64,000 bases of DNA from Lactococcus carnosus. Its GTDB lineage: Bacteria > Bacillota > Bacilli > Lactobacillales > Streptococcaceae. The stretch is taken from positions 124,001 through 188,000 of the forward strand of contig NZ_CP017194.1 in assembly GCF_006770265.1 (NCBI RefSeq), read 5' to 3'. Below, in pieces: positions 18,443 through 30,205 of the stretch (position 1 is its first letter; every line of letters begins with the position of its first letter). A program made the translations under genes and the position numbers. The notes beneath the pieces were generated by a model. It did not search any database. It had not been told where the DNA came from and saw only the letters and a program-made list of their open reading frames with translations.

Positions 18443-18480
18443 ATCCCCTAGTTACGTATAAGTTTCTAGGAGGATTTTTT
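18443..18480 (+). terminator. Terminator whose 3' arm contains the ssbB ribosome-binding site
   Basis: ATCCCCTAG (18443-18451) pairs with CTAGGAGGAT (18466-18475) with one bulged A, followed by a run of six T to 18480. A further outer match, AAAAAATCC (18425-18433) with GGATTTTTT (18472-18480), could replace the base. AGGAGG (18468-18473) of ssbB is inside the 3' arm, so any transcript reading in from ytpR would be terminated or have the site hidden. Confidence 0.75.
18453..18460 (+). promoter_or_regulatory. Putative ComX (sigma-X) box of ssbB
   Basis: TACGTATA differs at one base from the streptococcal com-box TACGAATA and lies 22 bp before the ssbB ATG, in the loop of the terminator hairpin. 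ssbB is a late competence gene in related bacteria. The same octamer is found before recA at 63554. No sigma-A promoter is obvious here. Confidence 0.55.
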
Positions 18481-18482
18481 AA

Positions 18483-18878
18483 ATGATGAATAAAAGTTTA
18501 TTGATTGGTCGATTAACTGCAGCGCCTGAACTGAGAAAAACAGCAACAGAAAAATCTGTCATCCGTAGCACACTTGCGGTAAATAGACAGTTTAAAACTG
18601 CTGAAGGCGAACGCGGTGTTGACTTCTTATCGATTGTGATATGGGGGAAATCAGCAGAGTTATTTGTAGCCTATGCCCAAAAAGGTAGCCTGATATCGAT
18701 TGAAGGTGAGCTTCGTAGTAGACGTTATGATGATAAATCTGGTGTCACACATTATGTCACCGAAGTTTTATGTCACCAGTTTAATTTATTGGAGAGCAAG
18801 GCTGCAGTTGCTTTAAGAGAAAATAATCTCACGTCATTAGAAGATGTGATGTTAGCATCAGATGACCTACCCTTTTAA
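18483..18878 (+). CDS. ssbB: Single-stranded DNA-binding protein, competence type (SsbB)
   Basis: 131-residue OB-fold SSB (MNKSLLIGRLTAAPELRKT, then FLSIVIWGKSAE and SLISIEGELRSRRYDD). It is shorter than the housekeeping SsbA (about 160-170 residues) and has no Q/G/P-rich linker, though the end DDLPF keeps the acidic protein-interaction tip. This form protects incoming DNA during transformation in streptococci. Two ATG codons stand in tandem; the first (18483) is 9 nt from AGGAGG. Confidence 0.88.
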   Translation: MMNKSLLIGRLTAAPELRKTATEKSVIRSTLAVNRQFKTAEGERGVDFLSIVIWGKSAELFVAYAQKGSLISIEGELRSRRYDDKSGVTHYVTEVLCHQFNLLESKAAVALRENNLTSLEDVMLASDDLPF

Positions 18879-18888
18879 AATGCATCAG

Positions 18889-18912
18889 ATCCCACTTATA
18901 GTTGGGATTTTA
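18889..18912 (+). terminator. Possible weak terminator after ssbB
   Basis: ATCCCA at 18889-18894 pairs with TGGGAT at 18903-18908, followed by only a few T. The overlapping TATAAT at 18911-18916 could be the -10 of the CHAP gene. Confidence 0.5.
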
Positions 18913-18942
18913 TAATCTTGTTAAAATTAGGAGAGACTATAG

Positions 18943-20214
18943 ATGGATTGTAAACGTAACAAATTAGGCTTAGCTAAACTACTACTTTGCATGGGAATGC
19001 TAGTTGCTTATCTTAGCAGTGCGACCTTACCTAGCCAATTAGTAAGTGCTGCTACTATTAAAACACCAGCTAGTATTCAAGCATGGTTAGACTCTGTAAA
19101 GAACAAGACTGTTAAGTCTAGTGGGGGATTTGGTGGAGAGTGTGTCGATTTAGCGCGCTTATATTCTCAAAGTGTGTTAGGTAATGATATAGGTAGAGCG
19201 ACAATTAGTGGTGGTGCTAAAGATTATGCAACACAAGCAGTACCAAGTGGGTATATCAGGATCAACTATAGCCCAGGATTTAAGGCCAAGGTAGGTGATA
19301 TTGCGATATGGGAAAAAGATGGTGGCGGCTATGGGCATATGGCAGTTGTGTATGCAGTTAACGGGAATGATATGATCATATATGAGCAAAATTATGCTGG
19401 GAAACGTTATGTTATCCCTCATACAGTACGTAATTATGATCGTATTTACGCTGGAACAGGTGGTAAGTTATCAGCTGTTTTACGGCCGACCAATTTAGCA
19501 GTAAATCAGATTAATAAGCCAATGCAGGGTGCTAATTTAGATGGTCTATCTTTAAATGGAAATCTATTAACGACAACTGGATGGTATTGGCCAGGAAAAT
19601 CCTACACTTATCAATATGTGTTCGTGATGAATGCCAAAACAGGTAGCGAGATAGCAAGAATCAAATCAGATGTTTTGCTAAGAAATGATATCAAACTAAA
19701 GTTAAATAATCAATTAAATGCGGATGCATCTGGCTTCGGGGTACAACTTCGTGTCCCCATAGATAGCCAAGTTTATATCATGATTCGGCGTACAAATGAT
19801 AGTTTAGGGGGGACAAACGGTGGGTATGCGGATCACAGGTTTACAAATCAGCTAGTATCTACTAGTAAAAATAAAGCCAATCTAGAGCAGTTAACGAGAG
19901 TGAAAAATATGATTTCAACTAAAGGTTGGTTTTGGCCAAGGACAAATTATCAATATCAGTACGTATTTATAATGGATAAAACGACCAATAGGGAAATATC
20001 AAGACAGCTAGTTAACATTAGCAATCGACCAGATGTTCAAAATTATTTAGGCAATTTAACAGGAGCAGCGAGAACTGGATTTAGTGTGACGATGCAAGTG
20101 CCTACAACTAAACCTAGTTATATTATGATAAGACGAACGAATGATAGGGCTGGTAATACATTAGGTGGTGCTGAAGATATAAGCTTTAGCAATCAGGTCA
20201 TACCATCACGTTAA
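18943..20214 (+). CDS. Secreted CHAP-domain peptidoglycan hydrolase with two wall-binding-like repeats
   Basis: 423 residues. A signal peptide occupies about 1-36 (cleavage likely near LVSAA). The CHAP domain (about 45-180) shows the catalytic Cys in GGECVDLAR (C67) and His in GYGHMAVVY (H132), so it should be an amidase or endopeptidase. Two repeats follow (about 198-305 and 314-419) with GW(Y/F)WP, YQYVF(V/I)MD, RRTNDxxG motifs, homologous to the three repeats of the autolysin at 13373-15841. GGAG at about 18930-18933 supports the ATG. No sortase signal is seen; anchoring is presumably through the repeats. Confidence 0.85.
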   Translation: MDCKRNKLGLAKLLLCMGMLVAYLSSATLPSQLVSAATIKTPASIQAWLDSVKNKTVKSSGGFGGECVDLARLYSQSVLGNDIGRATISGGAKDYATQAVPSGYIRINYSPGFKAKVGDIAIWEKDGGGYGHMAVVYAVNGNDMIIYEQNYAGKRYVIPHTVRNYDRIYAGTGGKLSAVLRPTNLAVNQINKPMQGANLDGLSLNGNLLTTTGWYWPGKSYTYQYVFVMNAKTGSEIARIKSDVLLRNDIKLKLNNQLNADASGFGVQLRVPIDSQVYIMIRRTNDSLGGTNGGYADHRFTNQLVSTSKNKANLEQLTRVKNMISTKGWFWPRTNYQYQYVFIMDKTTNREISRQLVNISNRPDVQNYLGNLTGAARTGFSVTMQVPTTKPSYIMIRRTNDRAGNTLGGAEDISFSNQVIPSR

Positions 20215-20294
20215 CTTGTTTTTAGCAGGGTTTCATAGGACCTTAACCTAAGCATGATGAGCTATGTCTAGTTTCAAAAAGTGAACATAAATTC

Positions 20295-20323
20295 TTGACT
20301 ATTCCTGACCAAGTGCGTATAAT
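20295..20323 (+). promoter_or_regulatory. groESL sigma-A promoter
   Basis: -35 TTGACT (20295-20300), a 17-bp spacer and -10 TATAAT (20318-20323). This is the best consensus promoter in the window. Confidence 0.92.
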
Positions 20324-20330
20324 TAAATCA

Positions 20331-20357
20331 TTAGCACTCTTACGTATTGAGTGCCAA
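20331..20357. promoter_or_regulatory. CIRCE operator (HrcA site)
   Basis: TTAGCACTC, nine bases, then GAGTGCCAA; the right arm differs from the consensus GAGTGCTAA by one base. It lies just downstream of the -10, so HrcA would block groESL transcription until heat shock. Confidence 0.95.
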
Positions 20358-20385
20358 AAATTAAAAATAATTGGAGGCTTACTAA

Positions 20386-22346
<1,961 letters not shown>

Positions 22347-22352
22347 TCAGTT

Positions 22353-22385
22353 AAAAGAACCCTTTGTTTATGAGGGTTCTTTTAT
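22353..22385 (+). terminator. Terminator after groL
   Basis: AAAAGAACCC at 22353-22362 pairs with GGGTTCTTTT at 22374-22383. A stretch of about 220 bp without a gene follows up to purA; I see only the purA promoter in it. Confidence 0.92.
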
Positions 22386-22531
22386 TGTTTCAAGGGATTA
22401 TTAGGGGTAATTTTATATTAAGGGGGCACAAAATGAAGACAGATAGCCTCAAGAAATTTGATTGATTTCACGAACTTTCTTGAAAAGCACCTGATAAAAA
22501 CCCTAGAACGGTGGTAATACCTTGCTAGATT

Positions 22532-22540
22532 TGTTATAAT
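22532..22540 (+). promoter_or_regulatory. Extended -10 promoter of purA
   Basis: TGT followed by TATAAT (22535-22540), without a good -35. No purine riboswitch or PurR-box pair is evident to me upstream. Confidence 0.6.
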
Positions 22541-22569
22541 TAAGTGTTGCAATTTTAGCAAGTTTTTAA

Positions 22570-23901
<1,332 letters not shown>

Positions 23902-23911
23902 TAAAAATAGG

Positions 23912-23938
23912 ACAGTACTCGGTTGAGTGCTGTTTTAT
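23912..23938 (+). terminator. Terminator after purA
   Basis: ACAGTACTC, GGTT loop, GAGTGCTGT (one G-U pair), then TTT. Confidence 0.88.
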
Positions 23939-24017
23939 ATATGGGAAATGATAGCAGCTAACTGTTGATTTTCCAGACTGATTTTAATCGCGTCAAGTGG
24001 TTCATTTGGTCATATTT

Positions 24018-24026
24018 TGGTATACT
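24018..24026 (+). promoter_or_regulatory. Extended -10 promoter of pepN
   Basis: TGG followed by TATACT (24021-24026); a -35 is not clear. Transcription would start about 24033, leaving a leader of about 53 nt to the preferred start at 24086. Confidence 0.6.
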
Positions 24027-24085
24027 AGATAGGTATGAATTATTATTGTTTGAGAATTTTTCCAAACAAATCAATGGAGGCATGT

Positions 24086-26620
24086 ATGCAAGCATTTAAA
24101 CACTTATATAACGATTTTAAACCAGAAAATTATCACATTTTTCTGGATGTTAACCGTGAGACGAAACAGTTTTCAGGTGACGTGACAGTTACAGGTGAAG
24201 CACTAACACGTGATTTAGCTTTTCACCAAAAAGACTTAGCCATTACCTCTGTTTTAGTGGACGGTCAAGCAGTCGATTTCACTTTAGATGAGGTGTCTGA
24301 GACAGTTGCGTTCGCGATTGCTAAAACAGGTAAGGTAGCAGTTGCTTTTAGTTACTCAGCTGACTTAACAGATAACATGACAGGTATCTACCCGTCATAC
24401 TATGAAGTAGACGGCGTTAAAAAACAATTGGTTGGTACACAGTTTGAAACACATTTTGCCCGTCAAGCTTTCCCATCTATCGATGAGCCAGCTGCCAAAG
24501 CAACGTTTGATTTATCAGTTAAGTTTGATGAAAAAGATGGCGAATCGATTGTGTCAAATATGCCAAAAGTATCAAATGAAGCTGGTATCCACACATTTGA
24601 CACAACTGTGAAAATGTCATCTTATCTACTTGCCTTTGTTTTTGGTGATATGCAATCAAAACTTGGTCAAACAAAGACTGGCACACAAGTTGGCGTATTT
24701 TCAACACGAGCGCATAAAGCAGCGGCCTTAGATTTCCCACTTGATATTGCCATTCGCGTGATTGAATTCTATGAAGATTACTTCAAGGTTGCCTATCCAT
24801 TGCCACATTCTTGGCATATTGGTCTACCAGACTTCTCGGCAGGTGCTATGGAAAACTGGGGGGCGATCACTTATCGTGAGGTTGCTTTGTTAGCTGATCC
24901 TGATAACTCAACACTCGAGAGTCGTCAATACGTTGCCTTAGTTATTGCACATGAGCTTGCTCACCAATGGTTTGGAGATCTCGTTACTATGGAGTGGTGG
25001 GATGACCTATGGTTGAATGAGTCATTTGCTAACATGATGGAGTACGTTGCGATTGATGCGATTGAACCTGACTGGCACATTTGGGAGCAATTCTCTCTTG
25101 CAGAAGCCCCAATGGCACTTAACCGTGATGCCATCGATGGCGTACAAAGTGTCCATGTTGCAGTCAATCATCCTGATGAAATCAATACCTTATTTGACGG
25201 TGCTATTGTTTATGCAAAAGGCGCGCGTCTGATGGTGATGCTCCGCAAATGGTTGGGAGATAAAGATTTCTCAGCAGGCCTTCAAGCCTACTTTGAAACG
25301 CACCAATATGGCAATACAGTCGGCTCTGATTTGTGGGCAGCTTTGTCAACTGCATCAGGTCGTGATGTTTCAGCCTTTATGACATCCTGGGTTGACCAAC
25401 CTGGCTATCCAGTGTTATCAGTCACTGTGGATGGAGATGAGCTTGTTCTGAGCCAACACCAATTTTTCACTGGACAAGGTGTCGATGAAAGTCGCTTGTG
25501 GCATATCCCGCTAAACACAAACTGGACTGGCCTACCTGATGTCTTATCAGAAAAAGAAGTGCGTATCCCTGATTTTGCTAAGTTATCAGCTGAAAATGGG
25601 GATCAACCCTTAAGATTCAATGCTGAAAATGCGGCACATTATCTGGTCAACTATTCAGATGACCTAAATGAAAAAGTTGTGTCTAGCATCCAAACATATG
25701 ATGCCATTACAAAAGTGCAACTGATCCAATCAGCCTTGAAGCTCGCTGAAGGTGGTCTAGCAGACTATGCAGCCTTGGTTGCGCTATTAGCTGAGTTTGA
25801 TAATGAAACAGCTAACCCAGTCAATGCAGCAGTCTCACAAGCTTTGAAAGCACTTGAAATCTTCATCGATGAAGATTCAGCATCTGAAGCAGATTTCAAA
25901 CAATTTGTTGGCCAGTTATTTGATGCCCAATACAAACGCCTAGGATGGGATAAAGTTGCTGGAGAGTCATTTAATGATGAACAGTTGCGTGCCTTACCAA
26001 TTTCATGGGAAGTGTATGCTGGCAATGCAGATGCAGTCGCAAATTCAACAGCTATTTTTGCGAAACATGCATCCGATATTCACAGCATTTCAGCTGACAT
26101 CAGACAAATTGTCTTGAAAAATCAAATTGTTGAACATGAGACGGCTGAGTTAGTTAAGCAGTATTTTGATGCTTATGCCAATACAACAGATCAGACTTTC
26201 CAACGTGAGCTAAACGTTGCCGTATCTAGTACGAAAAATACAGCAACAGTTGCTGAAATTATCGCGCAATATACCAATACTGACCTGGTTAAACCACAAG
26301 ATTTACGTTTCTGGTTCTCATCACTCATCCGTCGCGACTTTTCTCAAGATGCTGCTTTTGCGTGGCTTGTTAAAAACTGGGATTGGGTACAAGAAAAATT
26401 AGGTGGTGACATGGCATCAGGTGATTTCATCAAAGTTATCGGCAACAGTTTTGATACTGAGGCTAAGCTTACAGCTTTCATCAGTTTCACAGACCGCTTT
26501 AAAGATGAACCGGCCTTTAAACGCATTGTTGAGATGGCGAAAACACAGATTACAAGCAAGATTGACCTTTTAGCATCACAGAAAGAAAAAGTACAAGCAG
26601 CACTTGCTAAAGTAGTCTAA
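24086..26620 (+). CDS. pepN: Aminopeptidase N (lysyl aminopeptidase, M1 family)
   Basis: About 844 residues from ATG 24086, chosen because TGGAGG at 24075-24080 stands 5 nt before it and the resulting N-terminus (FKHLYNDFKPENYHIFLDV) aligns with other PepN proteins. An in-frame ATG at 24035 would add 17 residues but has no ribosome-binding site. The M1 motifs are present: GAMENWG and the zinc site HELAHQWFGDLVT followed by the Glu in NESFA. Cytoplasmic, it trims N-terminal residues from peptides taken up or produced by proteolysis. Confidence 0.95.
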   Translation: MQAFKHLYNDFKPENYHIFLDVNRETKQFSGDVTVTGEALTRDLAFHQKDLAITSVLVDGQAVDFTLDEVSETVAFAIAKTGKVAVAFSYSADLTDNMTGIYPSYYEVDGVKKQLVGTQFETHFARQAFPSIDEPAAKATFDLSVKFDEKDGESIVSNMPKVSNEAGIHTFDTTVKMSSYLLAFVFGDMQSKLGQTKTGTQVGVFSTRAHKAAALDFPLDIAIRVIEFYEDYFKVAYPLPHSWHIGLPDFSAGAMENWGAITYREVALLADPDNSTLESRQYVALVIAHELAHQWFGDLVTMEWWDDLWLNESFANMMEYVAIDAIEPDWHIWEQFSLAEAPMALNRDAIDGVQSVHVAVNHPDEINTLFDGAIVYAKGARLMVMLRKWLGDKDFSAGLQAYFETHQYGNTVGSDLWAALSTASGRDVSAFMTSWVDQPGYPVLSVTVDGDELVLSQHQFFTGQGVDESRLWHIPLNTNWTGLPDVLSEKEVRIPDFAKLSAENGDQPLRFNAENAAHYLVNYSDDLNEKVVSSIQTYDAITKVQLIQSALKLAEGGLADYAALVALLAEFDNETANPVNAAVSQALKALEIFIDEDSASEADFKQFVGQLFDAQYKRLGWDKVAGESFNDEQLRALPISWEVYAGNADAVANSTAIFAKHASDIHSISADIRQIVLKNQIVEHETAELVKQYFDAYANTTDQTFQRELNVAVSSTKNTATVAEIIAQYTNTDLVKPQDLRFWFSSLIRRDFSQDAAFAWLVKNWDWVQEKLGGDMASGDFIKVIGNSFDTEAKLTAFISFTDRFKDEPAFKRIVEMAKTQITSKIDLLASQKEKVQAALAKVV

Positions 26621-26632
26621 TTATGGTAGAAT
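26604..26632 (+). promoter_or_regulatory. Promoter of the rplU-prp-rpmA operon
   Basis: -35 TTGCTA (26604-26609), 17-bp spacer and TGG-TAGAAT (-10 at 26627-26632). It overlaps the end of pepN. Confidence 0.7.
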
Positions 26633-26639
26633 AATAACG

Positions 26640-26742
26640 TTGTCTTTGTGAGTTTCATAAAGTGCAACCGCACGAGGTAAGGTTTAAGTGACTTAGTCCA
26701 CCTGCTTAGGCGAGTCTAACATACCAAATTATAAGGAGGAAA
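26640..26742 (+). ncRNA. L21-type ribosomal protein leader
   Basis: The 5' UTR of rplU has a GTGC-AACC-GCAC hairpin (about 26661-26672), then GAGGTAAGG, and a second stem with GACT/AGTC outer and CCT/AGG inner pairing (about 26690-26716). This matches the general layout of the L21 leader known in Firmicutes, an autoregulatory mRNA structure. The match is from memory and by eye, without a covariance search. Confidence 0.7.
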
Positions 26743-26749
26743 CACGCAA

Positions 26750-27061
26750 ATGACTTATGCAATCGTAAAAACTGGCGGGAAACAAGTTAAAGTTGAAGTT
26801 GGTCAAGCAATCTACGTTGAGAAATTGGACGTTGAAGCTGGCGCTACTGTGACTTTTGACGAAGTTGTACTTGTTGGTGGTGAAAAAACTGTGATTGGTG
26901 CACCATTCGTAACTGGTGCAACTGTTGTCGCAGAAGTTGAGAAACAAGGTAAACAAAAGAAAGTTGTTACTTTCAAATACAAACCTAAAAAACACTCACA
27001 CCGTAAACAAGGTCACCGTCAACCGTATACAAAAGTGATCATCAAAGAAATCAACGCTTAA
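26750..27061 (+). CDS. rplU: 50S ribosomal protein L21
   Basis: 103 residues, standard length. Signature features: [19 protein letters not shown] at the N-terminus and the basic [19 protein letters not shown] stretch near the end. It binds 23S rRNA in the large subunit. AAGGAGGAA at 26732-26740 precedes the ATG. First gene of the L21-Prp-L27 operon. Confidence 0.98.
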   Translation: MTYAIVKTGGKQVKVEVGQAIYVEKLDVEAGATVTFDEVVLVGGEKTVIGAPFVTGATVVAEVEKQGKQKKVVTFKYKPKKHSHRKQGHRQPYTKVIIKEINA

Positions 27062-27076
27062 TCGCGTCTTTCAAAC

Positions 27077-27409
27077 ATGATTAACATCAAGTTTACTCGG
27101 AAAAATGATAGTATTACACGGTTCGTTATTACAGGACATGCCTTTGATGGTAAGATCGCCCACGACATTGTTTGTGCTGGTGTATCAAGTCTTGCAATAA
27201 CAACAGTGAATTCCCTTGAAACCCTTGCCCATTTTCGTCCTTTGGTTGAAGTGGACGAAGTTGAAGGTGGCTTTCTCGACTGTGAAATCTTATCAGACTT
27301 ATCCGACAAACAAGCTGAAATTGCTCAGATATTACTGCAAAATCTTGAGAATGGTGTTAAAGCCATTGCAGATGAAGCAGCCTATCGCAATTTCATTAGT
27401 GTTACTTAA
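27077..27409 (+). CDS. prp: Ribosomal-processing cysteine protease Prp
   Basis: 110 residues (YsxB family). The catalytic pair is visible as GHA (H21) and DIVCAGVS (C33). Prp removes the N-terminal extension of L27 before ribosome assembly. It is placed between rplU and rpmA as in other Firmicutes, and the extended L27 next door provides the substrate. No strong ribosome-binding site is seen, so translation may depend on coupling to rplU, 15 bp upstream. Confidence 0.93.
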   Translation: MINIKFTRKNDSITRFVITGHAFDGKIAHDIVCAGVSSLAITTVNSLETLAHFRPLVEVDEVEGGFLDCEILSDLSDKQAEIAQILLQNLENGVKAIADEAAYRNFISVT

Positions 27410-27445
27410 GTGTAACCTATTAATAAATCAAGGAGGAAAAACCCT

Positions 27446-27736
27446 ATGTTGAAAATGAATCTATCGTTGTTCGCCCACAAAAAAGGTGGTGGTTCAACTT
27501 CCAATGGTCGTGATTCACAATCTAAACGTCTTGGCTCAAAAGCTGCTGACGGACAAACTGTGTCTGGCGGATCAATTCTTTATCGTCAACGCGGTACTAA
27601 AATTCACCCAGGTGAAAACGTTGGCCGTGGTGGAGATGATACACTTTTCGCTAAAATCGAAGGCGTTGTAAAATTTGAACGTTTCGGTCGCGACAGAAAA
27701 AAAGTTTCTGTTTATCCAGTAGCTAAAAAAGCTTAA
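27446..27736 (+). CDS. rpmA: 50S ribosomal protein L27 with cleavable N-terminal extension
   Basis: 96 residues. The start [16 protein letters not shown] carries the Firmicute extension MLKMNLSLF before the mature AHKKGGG; Prp should cut between F9 and A10. The mature end reaches the peptidyl-transferase centre. AAGGAGG at about 27430-27436 precedes the ATG. Last gene of the operon. Confidence 0.97.
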   Translation: MLKMNLSLFAHKKGGGSTSNGRDSQSKRLGSKAADGQTVSGGSILYRQRGTKIHPGENVGRGGDDTLFAKIEGVVKFERFGRDRKKVSVYPVAKKA

Positions 27737-27765
27737 TCGCTTAAAGCAATCCAGATTAACAGTAT

Positions 27766-27800
27766 AAAGAAAAGTTTGACAAAAATCAGGCTTTTTCTTT
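27766..27800 (+). terminator. Likely terminator after rpmA
   Basis: AAAGAAAAG (27766-27774) can pair with CTTTTTCTTT (27791-27800), with an inner TGA/TCA pair. The stem is A/T-rich and thus only moderately convincing. Confidence 0.55.
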
Positions 27801-27859
27801 TGCTATCAGTTATATGATAAATTGCGGGTAGTAGGCTATCCATCAAAAGAGGAGATGAC

Positions 27860-29086
27860 ATGATCAATCAAAAAATGACAGACCGGTTTTTACGCTATGT
27901 CAAGCGCAATACACGCTCAGATGAAGCAAGTATGACAGTACCAACCACACAGTCTCAAGTTGAATTTGCAGCCCTATTAGCTGATGAGATGCGTGAAATC
28001 GGTGTTGAAAACGTCCATTACTTACCTAGTAACGGCTATGTTATCGGTACAATTGCAGCGACGACAGATAAAGCAGTGCGTAAAATCGGCTTGATTTCTC
28101 ATTTAGATACCGCAGATTTTAATGCTGAAGGGGTTAATCCACAGCTTATTGAAAATTATGATGGTAAGGCAATCACCTTAGGTGCTAGTGCCTATTCACT
28201 TGATCCTAAAGATTTTCCTAATCTAAACAATTATTTAGGTCAAACCTTGATTACGACAGATGGCACGACGCTTTTAGGCGCAGATGACAAAGCAGGTATC
28301 GCTGAAATTATGACAGCTGCAGATTATTTGCTACAGCATCCTGAAATCGAACATGGGGAAATTCGAATTGGTTTTGGTCCTGATGAGGAAATTGGTGTTG
28401 GTGCTGACTTATTTGATGTGGTAGACTTTGATGTTGATTTTGCATATACGATAGATGGTGGCCCTCTAGGTGAGCTAGAATATGAAACCTTTAATGCTGC
28501 AGGTGTAACAGTTAGCATAGCTGGTCGAAATGTTCATCCTGGAACTGCTAAAAATCAGATGATCAATGCCTTACAACTAGCAAATGATTTTCATAATCGT
28601 TTACCAGAGGCAGCACGTCCAGAGCTTACAGATGGTCGTCAAGGGTTTTATCACCTTGCCTCATTAACTGGTACGCCAGAAGCTGCGGAGATGACTTACA
28701 TCATACGAGATCATGATCGGACAGTATTTGAAGAGATGAAGGCTAATCTGTTAGCCATAGCAGACGAGTTGAATGCTTCATTTGATCAAACGCGTCTTAC
28801 TGCGACAGTCAAGGATCAATATTATAATATGGCTGAAGTGATTGAAAAAGATATGTCTATCGTGACGTTAGCAGAAACAGCAATGAAAAATTTAGGTATC
28901 ACACCGAAAATTGAACCTGTTCGTGGCGGTACAGATGGCTCTAAAATTTCATTCATGGGTATTCCGACACCAAATATTTTTGCAGGTGGCGAAAATATGC
29001 ATGGCCGATTTGAATTTGTTAGTTTGCAGACCATGCAAGCTGCAGTAGATACAATCATCGAGATTGTGACATTAAACGCTAAATAA
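27860..29086 (+). CDS. pepT: Peptidase T (tripeptidase, M20 family)
   Basis: 408 residues, the usual length. Zinc-site motifs: [25 protein letters not shown], with the C-terminal catalytic-domain His in [12 protein letters not shown]. It removes the N-terminal residue from tripeptides in the cytoplasm. GAGGAGA at about 27850 precedes the ATG. It converges with the usp gene on a shared terminator. Confidence 0.96.
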   Translation: MINQKMTDRFLRYVKRNTRSDEASMTVPTTQSQVEFAALLADEMREIGVENVHYLPSNGYVIGTIAATTDKAVRKIGLISHLDTADFNAEGVNPQLIENYDGKAITLGASAYSLDPKDFPNLNNYLGQTLITTDGTTLLGADDKAGIAEIMTAADYLLQHPEIEHGEIRIGFGPDEEIGVGADLFDVVDFDVDFAYTIDGGPLGELEYETFNAAGVTVSIAGRNVHPGTAKNQMINALQLANDFHNRLPEAARPELTDGRQGFYHLASLTGTPEAAEMTYIIRDHDRTVFEEMKANLLAIADELNASFDQTRLTATVKDQYYNMAEVIEKDMSIVTLAETAMKNLGITPKIEPVRGGTDGSKISFMGIPTPNIFAGGENMHGRFEFVSLQTMQAAVDTIIEIVTLNAK

Positions 29087-29090
29087 AATA

Positions 29091-29121
29091 AATCAGGACG
29101 CAATCTGCGTCCTGATTTATT
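29091..29121. terminator. Bidirectional terminator between pepT and the usp gene
   Basis: ATCAGGACGCA (29092-29102), ATC loop, TGCGTCCTGAT (29106-29116), flanked by A- and T-rich runs. Confidence 0.92.
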
Positions 29122-29123
29122 GT

Positions 29124-29558
29124 TTAACGAATGATTAATGTATCACATTTAGCATGTGTGACGATATATTGGGCAACAGAACCAATAAATAAGCGTTCTA
29201 TATAACTTAACCCAGTTGCACCGATCATCACCAAATCGACTTGTTCTTCAGTAGGAATGGTTGTTGCCATCATCACTTTTGGAGAGCCAAATTCGACAAT
29301 TGTTTTGATGCGTGTCACACCTGCTGCTCTTGCTTCATCAGCAAAGTCAGCAATCAATTGATCAGCGCCTCTTTTAGTATCATCAGCTACCATGGTGTCG
29401 TAGGTAGAAATGCTTTGGAAAGCACGTAAGTCTATCACATTGACAAGTAAGAGTTCGGCGTCATTACGAATTGCCACGGCAACCGCTTTATCAAAAGCAT
29501 TTGCTGATTCAACTGAACCATCAATACCGACTAAAATTTTCTTGTATCCTTGAATCAT
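29124..29558 (-). CDS. Universal stress protein (UspA family)
   Basis: 144-residue single-domain Usp with N-terminal KILVGIDGSVESANAFDKA and the ATP-binding signature MIGATGLSYIERLFIGSVA (GxxG-x9-GS). The presence of that motif puts it in the ATP-binding subclass. GGAGGAA precedes the ATG on the minus strand. The specific role is unknown; members respond to growth arrest and acid stress. Confidence 0.92.
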   Translation of the reverse strand: MIQGYKKILVGIDGSVESANAFDKAVAVAIRNDAELLLVNVIDLRAFQSISTYDTMVADDTKRGADQLIADFADEARAAGVTRIKTIVEFGSPKVMMATTIPTEEQVDLVMIGATGLSYIERLFIGSVAQYIVTHAKCDTLIIR

Positions 29559-29782
29559 TTCTGTTCCTCCATGAACTAGTTAACCCGATAGTTTATATGA
29601 CTCATGATAGACACAGTCACACGAATTCCCATTAATCGTGTATCTATCACATCATCTACTGCTATTATATGCTCATTTTATGAAAAAGTAAAAGAATAAT
29701 GAAAAAAATATGACGTATTGATGTTATTTTCATGTACATATCATGAATGGATAGTTGACCACAAGAATTTTAAGCCAGATTA

Positions 29783-29791
29783 TGCTATAAT
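29783..29791 (+). promoter_or_regulatory. Extended -10 promoter of the small orphan gene
   Basis: TGC followed by TATAAT (29786-29791). A TTGACC at 29755-29760 is too far (25 bp) to be its -35. The rest of the 262-bp gap upstream to the usp gene shows nothing I recognise. Confidence 0.6.
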
Positions 29792-29820
29792 AAGCGATAT
29801 CAATTAATTGGGGATGTGAG

Positions 29821-30108
29821 ATGAAAAAAATGTCTGATGATGAGTTTGAGAAGCAAATTCATCATATGCGCGAAATTTATGTTGAAAATCATGATAAAAG
29901 TGATTTGAGGCCTAGTTTTGATGTGAAATCATCATTCTTTGATCGTTTTCGTAGCCTGGAGAGTCAAAAGGCCAAGTTGCGCAGACAGTTATCAGAACTA
30001 GAAATTAAGCGTTGTCGTGCCACTTTAGATAAGAAATCAGATCAAAAACTAGACCAGAAGTTAGCCCTAAAAAAGGCACTATATAAAAAATTATTGGATG
30101 ATAAGTGA
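29821..30108 (+). CDS. Hypothetical 95-residue coiled-coil protein
   Basis: Not recognised. Highly charged and soluble, with no signal peptide or membrane segment. Residues about 48-95 (SLESQKAKLRRQLSELEIK and on) look like a continuous amphipathic helix, probably a coiled coil; residues 25-45 hold a small FDVKSSFFDRF patch. A clear promoter and GGGGATG-type ribosome-binding region precede the ATG, so it is probably expressed. It stands alone between a usp gene and an antiporter. Confidence 0.65.
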   Translation: MKKMSDDEFEKQIHHMREIYVENHDKSDLRPSFDVKSSFFDRFRSLESQKAKLRRQLSELEIKRCRATLDKKSDQKLDQKLALKKALYKKLLDDK

Positions 30109-30205
30109 TCCTCCGATTTTTTTTGCTAGGACTTGAATAGGTTAATCTATTTTTGAAAAAAGTTACAGGTCATATTATGTTGACAAGGAAAGGAGACAAA
30201 TAAGC

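Noticed and set aside
20341-20348. TACGTATT in the groES upstream region as a ComX box
   Set aside because: It is the nine-base spacer of the CIRCE element and differs from the box at two positions; groESL has a full sigma-A promoter.
24035-24085. 17-residue longer pepN from ATG 24035
   Set aside because: No Shine-Dalgarno sequence; the extension is not part of known PepN proteins. It could only be used by a leaderless message.
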